Origin: a virus
Strand: one strand, 5' to 3'
IMG/VR virus record: IMGVR_UViG_3300046660_000452
Coordinates: 1-32,881 of that record
Length of the DNA: 32,881 bases
Each line of letters opens with the position of its first letter. The first letter of the stretch is position 1. The notes under the pieces were generated by a model. That model searched no databases. It saw nothing but the letters and a program-made list of their open reading frames with translations, and was not told the DNA's origin. This document shows, one piece after another, positions 1 through 6,602 of this stretch. The translations under genes were made by a program, and so were the position numbers.

Positions 1-219
1 CTTCGTCGGGGGAGTAGTCGAAGTGTCCTTCGCAGCGAGCTGCTGGACGCTCGAGACCAGCGTCTTGATGACGAGGTTGAGCAGGTTGAGCGAACCGACG
101 ATCTTCAGGGCCACGACGGCCGAGACGATGGTGGTCCAGTCGAAACCGATCAGCGCAGAGATCAAGGTCGCGAGCAGCGTCGCGACTACTGCGATGAGGT
201 TGAGTGTATTGGTGTTCAT
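1..219 (-). CDS. Small hydrophobic membrane protein (3' end cut by window edge)
   Basis: Reading leftward from an ATG at 219 (a second ATG directly upstream at 222) the frame stays open to the window edge and gives about 73 residues. The product begins MNTNTLNLIAVVATLLATLI and has two hydrophobic stretches (about residues 6-22 and 28-52) separated by a GFDW turn, followed by a polar tail rich in Thr, Pro and Asp. GGAG lies 5 bases before the ATG at 219, which is why that start is preferred. The size and two-segment layout resemble small phage membrane proteins, including some holins, but no family motif is visible, so no function is assigned. It follows two tRNA genes directly. Confidence 0.6.
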   Translation of the reverse strand, partial: MNTNTLNLIAVVATLLATLISALIGFDWTTIVSAVVALKIVGSLNLLNLVIKTLVSSVQQLAAKDTSTTPPTK

Positions 220-238
220 CATGGCTCCGTTACAGTTC

Positions 239-317
239 TGGTACCCGACCACGGAGTCGAACCGTGATGCACCTCGCTTTGAGGGAGGCGGCTTTACCGA
301 GGTTTGCCTAGTCGGGC
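239..317 (-). tRNA. tRNA with CAA anticodon (Leu-type anticodon, short variable arm)
   Basis: Acceptor GCCCGAC/GTCGGGT, discriminator A, encoded CCA, T loop TTCGACT. The seven-base loop CTCAAAG gives anticodon CAA (Leu codon UUG), but the variable region is only about 5 bases, unlike normal class II tRNA-Leu, and one pair of the anticodon stem is C-C. Confidence 0.75.
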
Positions 318-322
318 AAATT

Positions 323-400
323 TGGCAGGGAAGGAGGGATTCGAACCCCCGATCGCGGTTTTGGAGACCGCAGCTTTAGGCCAGGCTAAGCTACATCCCT
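323..400 (-). tRNA. tRNA-Trp (CCA)
   Basis: Acceptor AGGGATG pairs with CTTCCCT (one T-T mismatch), discriminator G, encoded CCA. Anticodon stem GCGGT/ACCGC with loop CTCCAAA gives CCA. T loop TTCGAAT. Six bases upstream of the CAA tRNA, so both are probably processed from one transcript. Confidence 0.92.
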
Positions 401-403
401 GTA

Positions 404-685
404 TTACTTCGAGTTGAACTCGACGACCTCGTCGATCGCGTCCCGAAGTTTCTTGAGAGTCTCGACGTCGGATACCATGATGTCGGTGTAGTCCACCCGA
501 TCAGCGTCGCTCTTGGTCACGTATTTATACGCGATCCACAGTCTCTTGAGGAACCGTGCGTAGTGGCTCATCTTGTAGTAGATGAACAGCTCTTTCTGAT
601 CCTCGTCCCAGTGGCACACCTCGAAGACCATGAGGTGGTCGGGTGAGCTGCAGTTACAGAACGCTACGTGACGTTTTTCCATCAT
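404..685 (-). CDS. Hypothetical 93-residue protein, possibly leaderless mRNA
   Basis: Starts MMEKRHVAFCNC and ends at TAA (404-406), just upstream of tRNA-Trp. No family recognised; the product is mixed hydrophobic and charged with a CNC motif near the N-terminus and an acidic helical C-terminus (ETLKKLRDAIDEVVEF). The frame extends further upstream, but a strong promoter (692-720) lies inside that extension and its predicted transcription start falls on the ATG at 685 itself. Either translation starts without a leader at 685 or the second ATG at 682 is used. No Shine-Dalgarno sequence fits between promoter and ATG. Confidence 0.75.
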   Translation of the reverse strand: MMEKRHVAFCNCSSPDHLMVFEVCHWDEDQKELFIYYKMSHYARFLKRLWIAYKYVTKSDADRVDYTDIMVSDVETLKKLRDAIDEVVEFNSK

Positions 686-691
686 GCTCTC

Positions 692-720
692 ACTATACCA
701 CACTTTCGAGAATTTGTCAA
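692..720 (-). promoter_or_regulatory. sigma70-type promoter P1
   Basis: TTGACA, 17-base spacer, TATAGT. It sits between the end of the 730-984 gene and the start of the 404-685 gene. The -35 box is preceded by ACTTTTCAG, a flank repeated at several other promoters here (10402, 12683). Confidence 0.85.
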
Positions 721-729
721 CTGAAAAGT

Positions 730-984
730 TCAGCGGATCCAATTCTTTACGCAGTTGAAGTGTTCTCGCACTCCTCGAGAGACGAGCCACCGGGCCTGCT
801 TGTAGTCGATCTTCGTGACGTAGTCGTAGTCGGTGCCGCCGAGGTCGTGGGTCCGGATGCTCAGGTAGAACTGGCCGTTGGGGCAGCAGACGTACCAGGA
901 CGAGTTAGAGCCCAGGTACGTCTTGTTCATTATGCCTTCGAGGTACTGCTTGTCGTCGTCGAGGTCTAGCCGCAGCTGTTCCAT
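730..984 (-). CDS. Hypothetical 84-residue protein
   Basis: MEQLRLDLDDDKQYLEG start, TGA stop at 730. Contains a CCPNGQFYLSI stretch and a basic C-terminus (VREHFNCVKNWIR). No recognised domain. It lies 4 bases downstream of the phosphoesterase gene stop, so it is co-transcribed with it. The role is unknown. Confidence 0.75.
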   Translation of the reverse strand: MEQLRLDLDDDKQYLEGIMNKTYLGSNSSWYVCCPNGQFYLSIRTHDLGGTDYDYVTKIDYKQARWLVSRGVREHFNCVKNWIR

Positions 985-988
985 GTGA

Positions 989-1666
989 TCACCAGTTGAA
1001 GCCAGACTTGATCGAGAACGTGTTGACGTGCTCGCCGCTGACTGTCTCCATCACGACGCAGGTCAGCTTGCCGCCGAAGACGCAGGCGGTGTCGATGCCG
1101 CGCTGGTTCTTCCTCTCCGTGATGGAGTACGACGGTGTGTGGCCGTAGACGACCATCACGTCGTCGTGGTAGTCACCGTCGTAGCCGACGTAGGTGCGGT
1201 CCCAGACCATCGCGTTCTTGTTCTGCTGCAACAGGCTGATGCCGGGCTGAAGGCCGGCGTGCACGCAGACGACTCGACCTGCTCGGTAGTAGAGCTTGAG
1301 GTCCTTGAGGAACTCTCGGTGGTCGGCGGGGATTTCTTCCCAGTAGTTGTTGAACTCGTAGGCCTTCTCAGGGATGAGGCCGTACGAAGAGAGCGTCTCC
1401 AGGCCGCCGTTGAGCGCCCAGTACGACTCACCCTTGACCATCATCTCCTCGTGGTTTCCCGTGAGGAAGACGTGGGCGTTCGGGTGGGTCTTGGACCGGG
1501 CGATGAGCACGTCGATGACGCCCTTGGAGTCCGGCCCGCGGTCGATGTAGTCGCCCAGGAAGACGTACTCGTCCTCGGCCGTGATGTAGCGGTCGGTCAT
1601 CTCGAGGAGCTTCTCGAGTTCCTCACGGCAGCCGTGTATGTCGCCGATGACGAAGAGTCTCTTCAT
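989..1666 (-). CDS. Lambda-type serine/threonine protein phosphatase (metallophosphoesterase)
   Basis: The 225-residue product has the full calcineurin-like signature of the PPP family: GDIHGC at residues 8-13, GDYIDRGPDSKG at about 38-49, GNHEEMM at about 70-76, a later VCVHAGL and VYGHT. These residues bind two metal ions and the phosphate; the size matches phage lambda PP (221 residues) and related ApaH-like enzymes. Expected reaction: hydrolysis of phospho-Ser/Thr/Tyr/His or of dinucleoside polyphosphates, in the cytosol. The exact substrate cannot be told from sequence. Co-directional with 1677-2105, 10-base gap. In phages such enzymes are usually accessory genes affecting host signalling or RNA caps (inference). 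Confidence 0.93.
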   Translation of the reverse strand: MKRLFVIGDIHGCREELEKLLEMTDRYITAEDEYVFLGDYIDRGPDSKGVIDVLIARSKTHPNAHVFLTGNHEEMMVKGESYWALNGGLETLSSYGLIPEKAYEFNNYWEEIPADHREFLKDLKLYYRAGRVVCVHAGLQPGISLLQQNKNAMVWDRTYVGYDGDYHDDVMVVYGHTPSYSITERKNQRGIDTACVFGGKLTCVVMETVSGEHVNTFSIKSGFNW

Positions 1667-1676
1667 TTCTTGTCTC

Positions 1677-2105
1677 TCACTTGTTGAAGTCTACGGTGAT
1701 GACGTTGCCGTCCACTGCCGACGCGGTGAGCGCGGAAGCGACCCAGCCCTTGTCGTCGGACCAGGTGAAGCCCTCGACGGCCTTGACGCCGCGCAGGTAT
1801 GGCGACGGCCACGTCTCGACGACCGTCGTCTCACCGATCTGGAGGGCCGCCCAGAGGTGGCACTTGGTGATCCAGGTGTGGTTCTCGTAGAAGTAGTCCG
1901 CGACGTTGGACTCGATGTGGTACTCGCGGATGTCCCGGTTGGACTGGTCCACGAAGAAGTGGACGATCGCCTCGTACGTCACTTTACCCTCGCTCTGGAA
2001 CTGAATGCGGCTGAAGCCGAGGTAGTCCCACTCGTCGAGGTCGTAGCCGTGGAGCATGACTCTTGGATCGACGCGACGGTTGAACATGCGAGAGAAAAGT
2101 TTCAC
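1677..2105 (-). CDS. Hypothetical 142-residue protein, GTG start
   Basis: The upstream ATG at 2117 has no ribosome-binding site, whereas GTG at 2105 is preceded by GGGGA at 5-base spacing, so translation is placed at (M)KLFSRMFNRRVDPRVMLHG. No domain is recognised. The product is rich in aromatic residues and looks like a compact beta-rich globular protein (DEWDYLGFSRIQF, WSDDKGWVAS). It starts about 25 bases after the class II tRNA at 2130-2217. The role is unknown. Confidence 0.7.
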   Translation of the reverse strand: MKLFSRMFNRRVDPRVMLHGYDLDEWDYLGFSRIQFQSEGKVTYEAIVHFFVDQSNRDIREYHIESNVADYFYENHTWITKCHLWAALQIGETTVVETWPSPYLRGVKAVEGFTWSDDKGWVASALTASAVDGNVITVDFNK

Positions 2106-2129
2106 TTGAGTCCCCATAGTTTAAAGAAG

Positions 2130-2217
2130 TGGAACTCCCTCCAGGACTCGAACCTGGACCGTCCTGAGACGGGCTGCACGCTCAAAACGTGCTCGCCTAC
2201 CGTTAGCGCAAGGGAGT
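2130..2217 (-). tRNA. Class II tRNA with UUG anticodon
   Basis: Acceptor ACTCCCT/AGGGAGT, discriminator T, encoded CCA, T loop TTCGAGT. Anticodon stem GCACG/CGTGC, loop TTTTGAG, hence UUG (Gln codon CAA). The variable region forms a long hairpin (CCGTC/GACGG), normal for Leu, Ser or Tyr but not Gln. Acceptor, anticodon and T stems are complete. Confidence 0.8.
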
Positions 2218-2230
2218 AGGGTGAGGCTGC

Positions 2231-2602
2231 TTACGCAGCAGCCTCAGCGGCGACCGTACGGGCCCCGCGGATGATCTCGCCGGACTTGAGCCGGGCCTTC
2301 TGGTCCGCTCGCATCTGGTAGAGTGCCCGTGCGAACGGGCGGAGTGCCAGCTTCGTGAGCTGAGCGCCGTGGGCGCCTTCGCCGTCGTGCTGCTCGTACT
2401 TGAGCCAGTCCTTGACGGACTTGATCGTCTTGATAGAACCGACGATGTGGGAGTGTTCGACCTTCCAGTCACGGACCCAGGCCACGTACTCGGCCTCGGT
2501 GTTCACTGCCCTGTTGAGGAGCTTCATCATGTTGTTGACTTCCACGTAGTTGACGGAGTAGTCCCCGGTTACCGGGTTTTTCTTTACGAACTTGTATTCC
2601 AT
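2231..2602 (-). CDS. Hypothetical 123-residue protein
   Basis: Starts MEYKFVKKNPVTGDYSV after AGGAAGAGAGAA. The N-terminal third is beta-like, the rest helical and basic (KSVKDWLKYEQHDGEG, then ALRPFARALYQMRADQKARL), ending in an Ala-rich tail AAEAAA. No family recognised. It is the first sizeable gene behind promoter P2, with a leader of about 130 bases containing a tiny open frame and a hairpin. Confidence 0.75.
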   Translation of the reverse strand: MEYKFVKKNPVTGDYSVNYVEVNNMMKLLNRAVNTEAEYVAWVRDWKVEHSHIVGSIKTIKSVKDWLKYEQHDGEGAHGAQLTKLALRPFARALYQMRADQKARLKSGEIIRGARTVAAEAAA

Positions 2603-2672
2603 TTCTCTCTTCCTTTTGTCTGTATCAGAACTGCGTCACAGAAGAGAGTAGTCAGGGTGGTCTAGGACGAAC

Positions 2673-2696
2673 CTAGTAGCCGGTATCGATGCCCAT
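2673..2696 (-). CDS. Possible 7-residue leader peptide (MGIDTGY) ending in TAG
   Basis: In the leader between P2 and the 2231-2602 gene, ATG at 2696 is preceded by TGGAGTG at 7-base spacing and followed by six codons and TAG. A small hairpin (CTAGG-TTCGT-CCTAG) begins at the stop codon. Good ribosome-binding site, very short frame; it could regulate the downstream gene or be chance. Confidence 0.35.
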   Translation of the reverse strand: MGIDTGY

Positions 2697-2736
2697 GGTC
2701 GTTCACTCCATTTTGGTTTCTTGAACTTACACTATA

Positions 2737-2765
2737 TTTATATGCAGATTCGACGAAATTGTCAA
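2737..2765 (-). promoter_or_regulatory. sigma70-type promoter P2
   Basis: TTGACA, 17-base spacer, TATAAA (extended to TATAAATA). The TGA stop codon of the 2762-3754 gene is inside the TTGACA box. Confidence 0.85.
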
Positions 2766-3754
2766 TAGGTCTCGGCGTATTTCTTGCCTTTTACCTCTAC
2801 GGTGCGCGTCGTCGGCGCGCGATCGCGCGAAGTCTGCGACTTCTGGTCGTCGAAGTACACCTTCACCATCTCGTCGTCGGTTAGAGAGTGGTCTTCCATT
2901 GACTTCTTGTCCTCGAAGAGGAAGATGACCGATACGCGGTAGTCTCCCGAGCCAGCAGTAGATATGCGGTCGGGTCTGCCGTAGGCGGTGGTCCTCTGGC
3001 CGAGCTTCACCGGTTCGAACGTCGAGTCTGTGCCCAGGTGGACGTGCTTCGGCGTGCTCTTGTAGATGACTTGCTGGCCCTTTTCGTCCTGGAAAACCCA
3101 GACCTTCTTGGGGACCTGGATGTACGACACCTCGGAGTAGTACTCGTAACTACTGTAGCTCGGCCAGTACTTAGAGTTCGACGGAGCGGGACGGCTCGTG
3201 TGCTGGCAGTTGATGCTCGACATGAAGAACGTGCCGACGAAGACGTACTCGAAGCCTGCGATCTCGACCCTGTCACCGAGGTTGAGGCCACCGCTCTTCT
3301 TCTCAGAAGCTGGCCGGACCTGGTAGTCGAATGCGAGGACGTTGCCACCGCCGCGACCCCAGAGGAGCTTCTCCTGTATGACTCCGTTGACGATGGTGGC
3401 GCGGTTCAGGATCGTCATGAGGTTGTGGGCGTAGATCTGGAGGGTGAAGCCGCGCGGGTCGCGAATCTCGAAGACCTTGTTGTCAGTCGTGTGTCGGCTG
3501 ATCACTTCACCGAAGCTGTAGCCCGAGAGGGCGACGTTGTCGATGACGTGGGCCTCCGTCGCGGGGGTCGGGAGGTACTTCTTCGTGACGGGGTCCCAGA
3601 CGTTGCGCTGGGCCCAGGAGGTGACCCTCTCCTGCTGCTTGCGCCCGGCCGCGGTGTCCTCGTAGGGCACGGCGTACGCGAGGGGGTAGTCATCGGTGGA
3701 CAGCGGCACGTTGCCGGCCGTCCGGAGGTAGAGCTTGGGAAAGTGGTCTAGCAC
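2762..3754 (-). CDS. Hypothetical 330-residue protein, GTG start
   Basis: Translation is placed at GTG 3754, preceded by AGGAGAGG at 6-base spacing, giving (M)LDHFPKLYLRTAG. The open frame continues upstream but over another gene and without a ribosome-binding site. The product has mixed beta content, a stretch WGRGGGNVLAFDYQV near residue 140, many aromatic residues (YWPSYSSYEYYSEVSYIQV) and a charged C-terminus. No domain recognised. It overlaps nothing and follows the CxC protein at 3771-4040 by 16 bases. It could be a large early protein; function unknown. Confidence 0.75.
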   Translation of the reverse strand: MLDHFPKLYLRTAGNVPLSTDDYPLAYAVPYEDTAAGRKQQERVTSWAQRNVWDPVTKKYLPTPATEAHVIDNVALSGYSFGEVISRHTTDNKVFEIRDPRGFTLQIYAHNLMTILNRATIVNGVIQEKLLWGRGGGNVLAFDYQVRPASEKKSGGLNLGDRVEIAGFEYVFVGTFFMSSINCQHTSRPAPSNSKYWPSYSSYEYYSEVSYIQVPKKVWVFQDEKGQQVIYKSTPKHVHLGTDSTFEPVKLGQRTTAYGRPDRISTAGSGDYRVSVIFLFEDKKSMEDHSLTDDEMVKVYFDDQKSQTSRDRAPTTRTVEVKGKKYAETY

Positions 3755-3770
3755 GGGGTTCCTCTCCTGT

Positions 3771-4040
3771 TCACGCCCAGCCTGACGGGCCTGGGTCTTC
3801 ATTCGGGTCGATGAGGCCGCCGATGTCTGCTTCGAGCACCCACTCTTCACCGTAGTCGTCGACGCCGAGGCAGTACGTCCATGCCGGCAAGTCGCGTTGA
3901 GAGGGGAGGCGTCCACCACGCATGGTGGACCACACGGTAGCGGTGCGGCGACAGGTCGTGCACTTGGGACACGTGCAGCCCTTCAGCCACACGCGGTCGT
4001 CTTCCTTATAGAGGGGGTCGTTCAAAGGACGGCGCTCCAC
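3771..4040 (-). CDS. Small protein with CTCPKCTTC zinc-ribbon-like motif
   Basis: 89 residues if started at GTG 4040. A TTG at 4025 with GGAG 9 bases upstream is an alternative. The cysteine cluster C-x-C-P-x-C-x-x-C around residues 22-28 could bind zinc, but a second cysteine pair is limited to one later Cys, so a complete zinc ribbon is not certain. The C-terminal half is acidic (DDYGEEWVLEADIGGLIDPNEDP). The start overlaps the end of the 4022-4285 gene, indicating translational coupling. Confidence 0.65.
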   Translation of the reverse strand: MERRPLNDPLYKEDDRVWLKGCTCPKCTTCRRTATVWSTMRGGRLPSQRDLPAWTYCLGVDDYGEEWVLEADIGGLIDPNEDPGPSGWA

Positions 4041-4285
4041 TTTTCTCTAGAATAGAGCTCTTTGCGGAGTTTGATGATCTCCGCGATCAGCTCGCCGCGG
4101 GTCTTGCTCTCGAACTCTTTGTTGAGCGGGTGCTCGATGCCGAAGTCAGCGGGGTCCGCGCCCTGTCGCAGGGCCTGATTGTACGGGTGGTCAGGGTCGT
4201 CAGCATCGAGTGCGTACGCGTTCACCTTCATGATGCCGCGCTTGACCCAGTAGTCTATCGTGATAGACGTCGGCTTCTCAGACAC
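4022..4285 (-). CDS. Hypothetical 87-residue protein, GTG start
   Basis: GTG at 4285 is preceded by GGAG (7-base spacing). Product (M)SEKPTSITIDYWVKRGIMK with a predicted C-terminal helix (RGELIAEIIKLRKELYSRE). The middle contains DADDPDHPYNQALRQGADP, Asp/Pro-rich. No family recognised. Transcribed with the two genes below it. Confidence 0.7.
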   Translation of the reverse strand: MSEKPTSITIDYWVKRGIMKVNAYALDADDPDHPYNQALRQGADPADFGIEHPLNKEFESKTRGELIAEIIKLRKELYSREKWSAVL

Positions 4286-4305
4286 TCGGAGTCTCCATGA
4301 TAAAG

Positions 4306-4389
4306 TGGTAGTGGGTGTAGGAATCGAACCTACTCGCCCTTTCGGGAGACGGTTATGAGCCGCCGGCAGCCCCAGTCTGCGTACCCACC
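4306..4389 (-). tRNA. tRNA with CAU anticodon and long variable arm
   Basis: Acceptor GGTGGGT/ACCCACT (G1-U72), discriminator A, encoded CCA. Stem GGCGG/CCGTC with loop CTCATAA gives CAU. T arm GTAGG/CCTAC, loop TTCGATT. The variable region folds as CCC-GAAA-GGG, a class II feature not expected for Met or Ile. Confidence 0.78.
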
Positions 4390-4394
4390 AGAAT

Positions 4395-4469
4395 TGGTGC
4401 GCCCAGCGGGGATCGAACCCGCGACAAGAGGTTTTAGAGACCTCCGTTCTACCACTGAACTATAGGCGC
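4395..4469 (-). tRNA. Suppressor-like tRNA, anticodon CUA (reads UAG)
   Basis: Acceptor GCGCCTA/TGGGCGC, discriminator A, encoded CCA; D arm AGTTCAGTGGTAGAAC; anticodon stem GAGGT/ACCTC is perfect, and loop CTCTAAA with U33 and A37 gives CUA. T arm GCGGG/CCCGC, loop TTCGATC. All canonical arms are intact and the variable arm is short. The loop differs by one base from the tRNA-Trp loop at 323-400 (CTCCAAA). UAG is still used as a stop by several genes in the window, so this would be a suppressor rather than a full reassignment. Identity of the inserted amino acid is unknown. Confidence 0.85.
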
Positions 4470-4475
4470 TATCGC

Positions 4476-4730
4476 TCACAGGAGCAAGTACTTTTGCACT
4501 GCGTAGTTGAGTATCGTGGCGCGGTCCTGCGAGTTGGCGCCGATGAGGGCGTCCTGTACCACGTTGTCCCACTCCATCTCCTTGTCGGTCAGACCCTCGA
4601 GCTCGGGGTAGAGCTTGCGGATGACGCTGAAGAGGAAGGCCGGAATTTCTTCAGCTCCCTCGATGTCGTCTACCTGTTCGAAGTTCCCCGTGATGTAGTC
4701 TTCGAGGCCCTGTTGAGTGAAAGATACCAT
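4476..4730 (-). CDS. Hypothetical 84-residue protein
   Basis: ATG 4730 (MVSFTQQGLEDYITGNFEQV) is chosen because AAAGGA lies 8 bases upstream and because the upstream part of the frame overlaps promoter P3. Acidic, helical, no recognised domain. The stop is 6 bases before the 5' end of the CUA tRNA. Reading upstream, the frame is continuous with the preceding gene through its TAG stop, so UAG readthrough would fuse the two proteins. Confidence 0.75.
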   Translation of the reverse strand: MVSFTQQGLEDYITGNFEQVDDIEGAEEIPAFLFSVIRKLYPELEGLTDKEMEWDNVVQDALIGANSQDRATILNYAVQKYLLL

Positions 4731-4761
4731 CTCATTGATCCTTTCCGGTGATCGTGAAGAC

Positions 4762-4790
4762 AGTATATCACTTCTTTTCAGAATCGTCAA
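4762..4790 (-). promoter_or_regulatory. sigma70-type promoter P3
   Basis: TTGACG, 17-base spacer, TATACT. Its -35 box directly follows the TAG stop of the 4791-5006 gene. Drives the 4476-4730 gene and the CUA and CAU tRNAs. Confidence 0.82.
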
Positions 4791-5006
4791 CTAGTTTTTG
4801 CTGATGACGTACGCCTCTTCGACGGAGATGTGGATGTCCCCGAAGTCCGGGTCGATCCAGTCTTCCTCGTCCATTTCGAACTCCGATGGCCAGTGTTCCA
4901 TCAGGAGGGCCTGGAGTTCGGCCTTAGTCGGCTCGTGGTCGAACACGTACGGTCCTACGTCGTCACCGCTCTCGGTCCCGCCGAAAGCCACCCATACTGT
5001 AGTCAT
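4791..5006 (-). CDS. Hypothetical 71-residue acidic protein, TAG stop
   Basis: ATG 5006 has GAAGGAAC at good spacing; product MTTVWVAFGGTESGDDVGPY, strongly acidic in the second half (EFEMDEEDWIDPDFGDI). No family recognised; small acidic early proteins of this kind are common in phages. It sits just downstream of the terminator that ends the Ro-like transcript, so it may be expressed by leak-through. The UAG stop is followed in frame by an open stretch leading into the next gene. Confidence 0.72.
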   Translation of the reverse strand: MTTVWVAFGGTESGDDVGPYVFDHEPTKAELQALLMEHWPSEFEMDEEDWIDPDFGDIHISVEEAYVISKN

Positions 5007-5021
5007 GTGAGTTCCTTCAAG

Positions 5022-5045
5022 AAAAAAGGGAGCCCGAAGGCTCCC
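5022..5045 (-). terminator. Rho-independent terminator after the Ro-like gene
   Basis: On the minus strand GGGAGCC-TTCG-GGCTCCC followed by TTTTTT: 7-bp GC-rich stem, UUCG tetraloop, U6 tract. It begins about 12 bases after the Ro-like stop codon. Confidence 0.93.
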
Positions 5046-5056
5046 AGTCAGGAGAA

Positions 5057-6460
5057 CTAGTGTTCGTACCGCGGGTCCGCGATAGTCTTGAGCATCGCCG
5101 ACTTGGGGTCGACGTCGCCCGCGAGGACCGACTTGGTGACGGCCGGCGAGAGGCCGGATACCATGACCATGCCGCGCTCGTCGAAGCGGACGGGAGTCGT
5201 GTTGCCACGGGACTGGACGTTCCACCAGACGATGTTGGGCATCTTGTAGCCCGCCGACTCGAACTTCGACTTCGTGCGCTCGGCCGCCGTGAAGCGGTTG
5301 CCGTACGAGTTGAACTCCATGTCGGAGATGACGATCAAGAAGTCCGGCATGTCCGACGCCGGGACGTCGTTCGCCAGTGCCGTCGAGAGGATGAGGTCCA
5401 TCGACTTGTCGAGGTCGGTAGAACCACCCCAGTCAGCTCCGCGGACCTGTCGGACCCTCGACTGGATGTCGTCCGAGACCGGCACGTTGATCCAGCGCGG
5501 AGTAGAGTTGAACGTGAGCGCCAGGTTCTTGAACGCCGACTTGTTGCGCTCTGCGAGGTAGATGCCGAGCGAGATCGAGGCGTCCATGCAGGTGATGCCG
5601 GACGAACCGATCGGCGACGTCATCGAAGACGACGTGTCGATCACGGGCAGGAAGGAGACTCCCTCCGGCACGTAGTCGGGCAGCTGCTTCCACAGCGCGT
5701 TGGCGGTCGGGCCGTTCACGGTGTTCTTCGTGACGTCGTACGGGAAGAGCGCCGATGCGTTGATCTTCTCTTCGCCCTTCACGGCAGCCTCTGTGAACTT
5801 ACCGTAGCGCTCCGGCTGGTGCTTCAGGAAAGCCTTGGAGTAGCGCGCAGAAGCGACCGACGGGACGTGAGAGAACTCGATGTCGTCCCACTCCTTCGCG
5901 CACATCTGCTGCTCGACGGTCTTCGAGAGACCCGCGACGAGCTTGCGGTACTCACGCGGCGTGAGCTTCATGTAGTCACGGAGGCCGGCAGCGTGCACAG
6001 CGTTCTTGGAGCCCTCACGAGGCGCCCACTTGGCCGCGAGGCCGTCACCGTTCTCGAGGGCGAAGGCGAACATCGCGTAGGCCTGGTCGAGGAAGTACTT
6101 GGTCTCGAGGACGAACAGGTCGTCCCAGCGGCCGACTTCGGGCACGTTCGGCAGGATACGCTCGAGGCGCGAGGGGGAATACTTCTCGAGGTACGAGAGG
6201 ACGTCCTTGAACACCTGGCGCTCGCCTGCACCGCCGCGCACGTCGCGCGCCCAGAGCATCACCTTGGAGGCGACGTCGGGGTCCTGTGCGTATGCCTTCG
6301 CGAACAGGTCGGTCGCTACGGTAGCGCCGCGTCCGCGGATGGCCGCGACCTTGAAGAACAGGTCGACGCAAGCGTCCAGCGAGGTGCTGTACGTCTTGTC
6401 ACCGTTCTCAGTGACGGTCGTCGTGGACTTCTCGAGGATGGAGTCGGCAAAGGTGTTCAT
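5057..6460 (-). CDS. Ro60-like RNA-binding protein (TROVE/DUF2828-type with vWA domain)
   Basis: 467 residues from ATG 6460 (MNTFADSILEKSTTT), preceded by AAAGGA at 7-base spacing. The N-terminal two thirds look like the helical-repeat ring of Ro/DUF2828 proteins, with the characteristic KVMLWARDVRGGAGERQVF (about residues 66-84). The C-terminal third is a von Willebrand A fold with a MIDAS-type DTSSSM near residue 275 and a second acidic strand VISDMEF. In bacteria, Ro60 orthologues (Rsr) form rings that bind misfolded RNA and Y RNAs and can tether the exonuclease PNPase. Structured elements resembling Y RNAs lie immediately upstream in the same transcript (6479-6668), and a terminator follows. 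Ends in TAG. The family assignment is from motifs only. Confidence 0.85.
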   Translation of the reverse strand: MNTFADSILEKSTTTVTENGDKTYSTSLDACVDLFFKVAAIRGRGATVATDLFAKAYAQDPDVASKVMLWARDVRGGAGERQVFKDVLSYLEKYSPSRLERILPNVPEVGRWDDLFVLETKYFLDQAYAMFAFALENGDGLAAKWAPREGSKNAVHAAGLRDYMKLTPREYRKLVAGLSKTVEQQMCAKEWDDIEFSHVPSVASARYSKAFLKHQPERYGKFTEAAVKGEEKINASALFPYDVTKNTVNGPTANALWKQLPDYVPEGVSFLPVIDTSSSMTSPIGSSGITCMDASISLGIYLAERNKSAFKNLALTFNSTPRWINVPVSDDIQSRVRQVRGADWGGSTDLDKSMDLILSTALANDVPASDMPDFLIVISDMEFNSYGNRFTAAERTKSKFESAGYKMPNIVWWNVQSRGNTTPVRFDERGMVMVSGLSPAVTKSVLAGDVDPKSAMLKTIADPRYEH

Positions 6461-6478
6461 GTCAATTCCTTTCATGTC

Positions 6479-6600
6479 GAGGTACATTTGAGTGTGCCGG
6501 CTGCTCTGCCACTAAGCTACGTCCCGATAGAATGGCCGGGACGGCAGGAATCGAACCTACGTCTGCTGGTTATGATCACGGTTGTTGCTGTCAGTACCTC
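6479..6600 (-). ncRNA. Candidate Y RNA with circularly permuted tRNA-like domain (Y1)
   Basis: Terminal stem GAGGTAC (6594-6600) pairs with GTACCTC (6479-6485). Between them, in 5' to 3' order: ACAGCAAC, an anticodon-arm-like half (TCATAACCAGC), a complete T arm (GTAGG-TTCGATT-CCTGC, 6544-6560), acceptor 3' strand CGTCCCG (6537-6543), GCCA plus TTCTAT, acceptor 5' strand CGGGACG (6520-6526), a D arm (TAGCTTAGTGGCAGAGC, 6503-6519), then GCCGG and CTCAAAT. Thus the tRNA halves are in swapped order and the 7-bp acceptor stem is closed by a loop that contains G-CCA. This is the arrangement known for bacterial YrlA-type Y RNAs, and it ends 19 bases before the Ro-like start codon. A true permuted pre-tRNA is the alternative. 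Confidence 0.7.
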
Positions 6601-6602
6601 TC

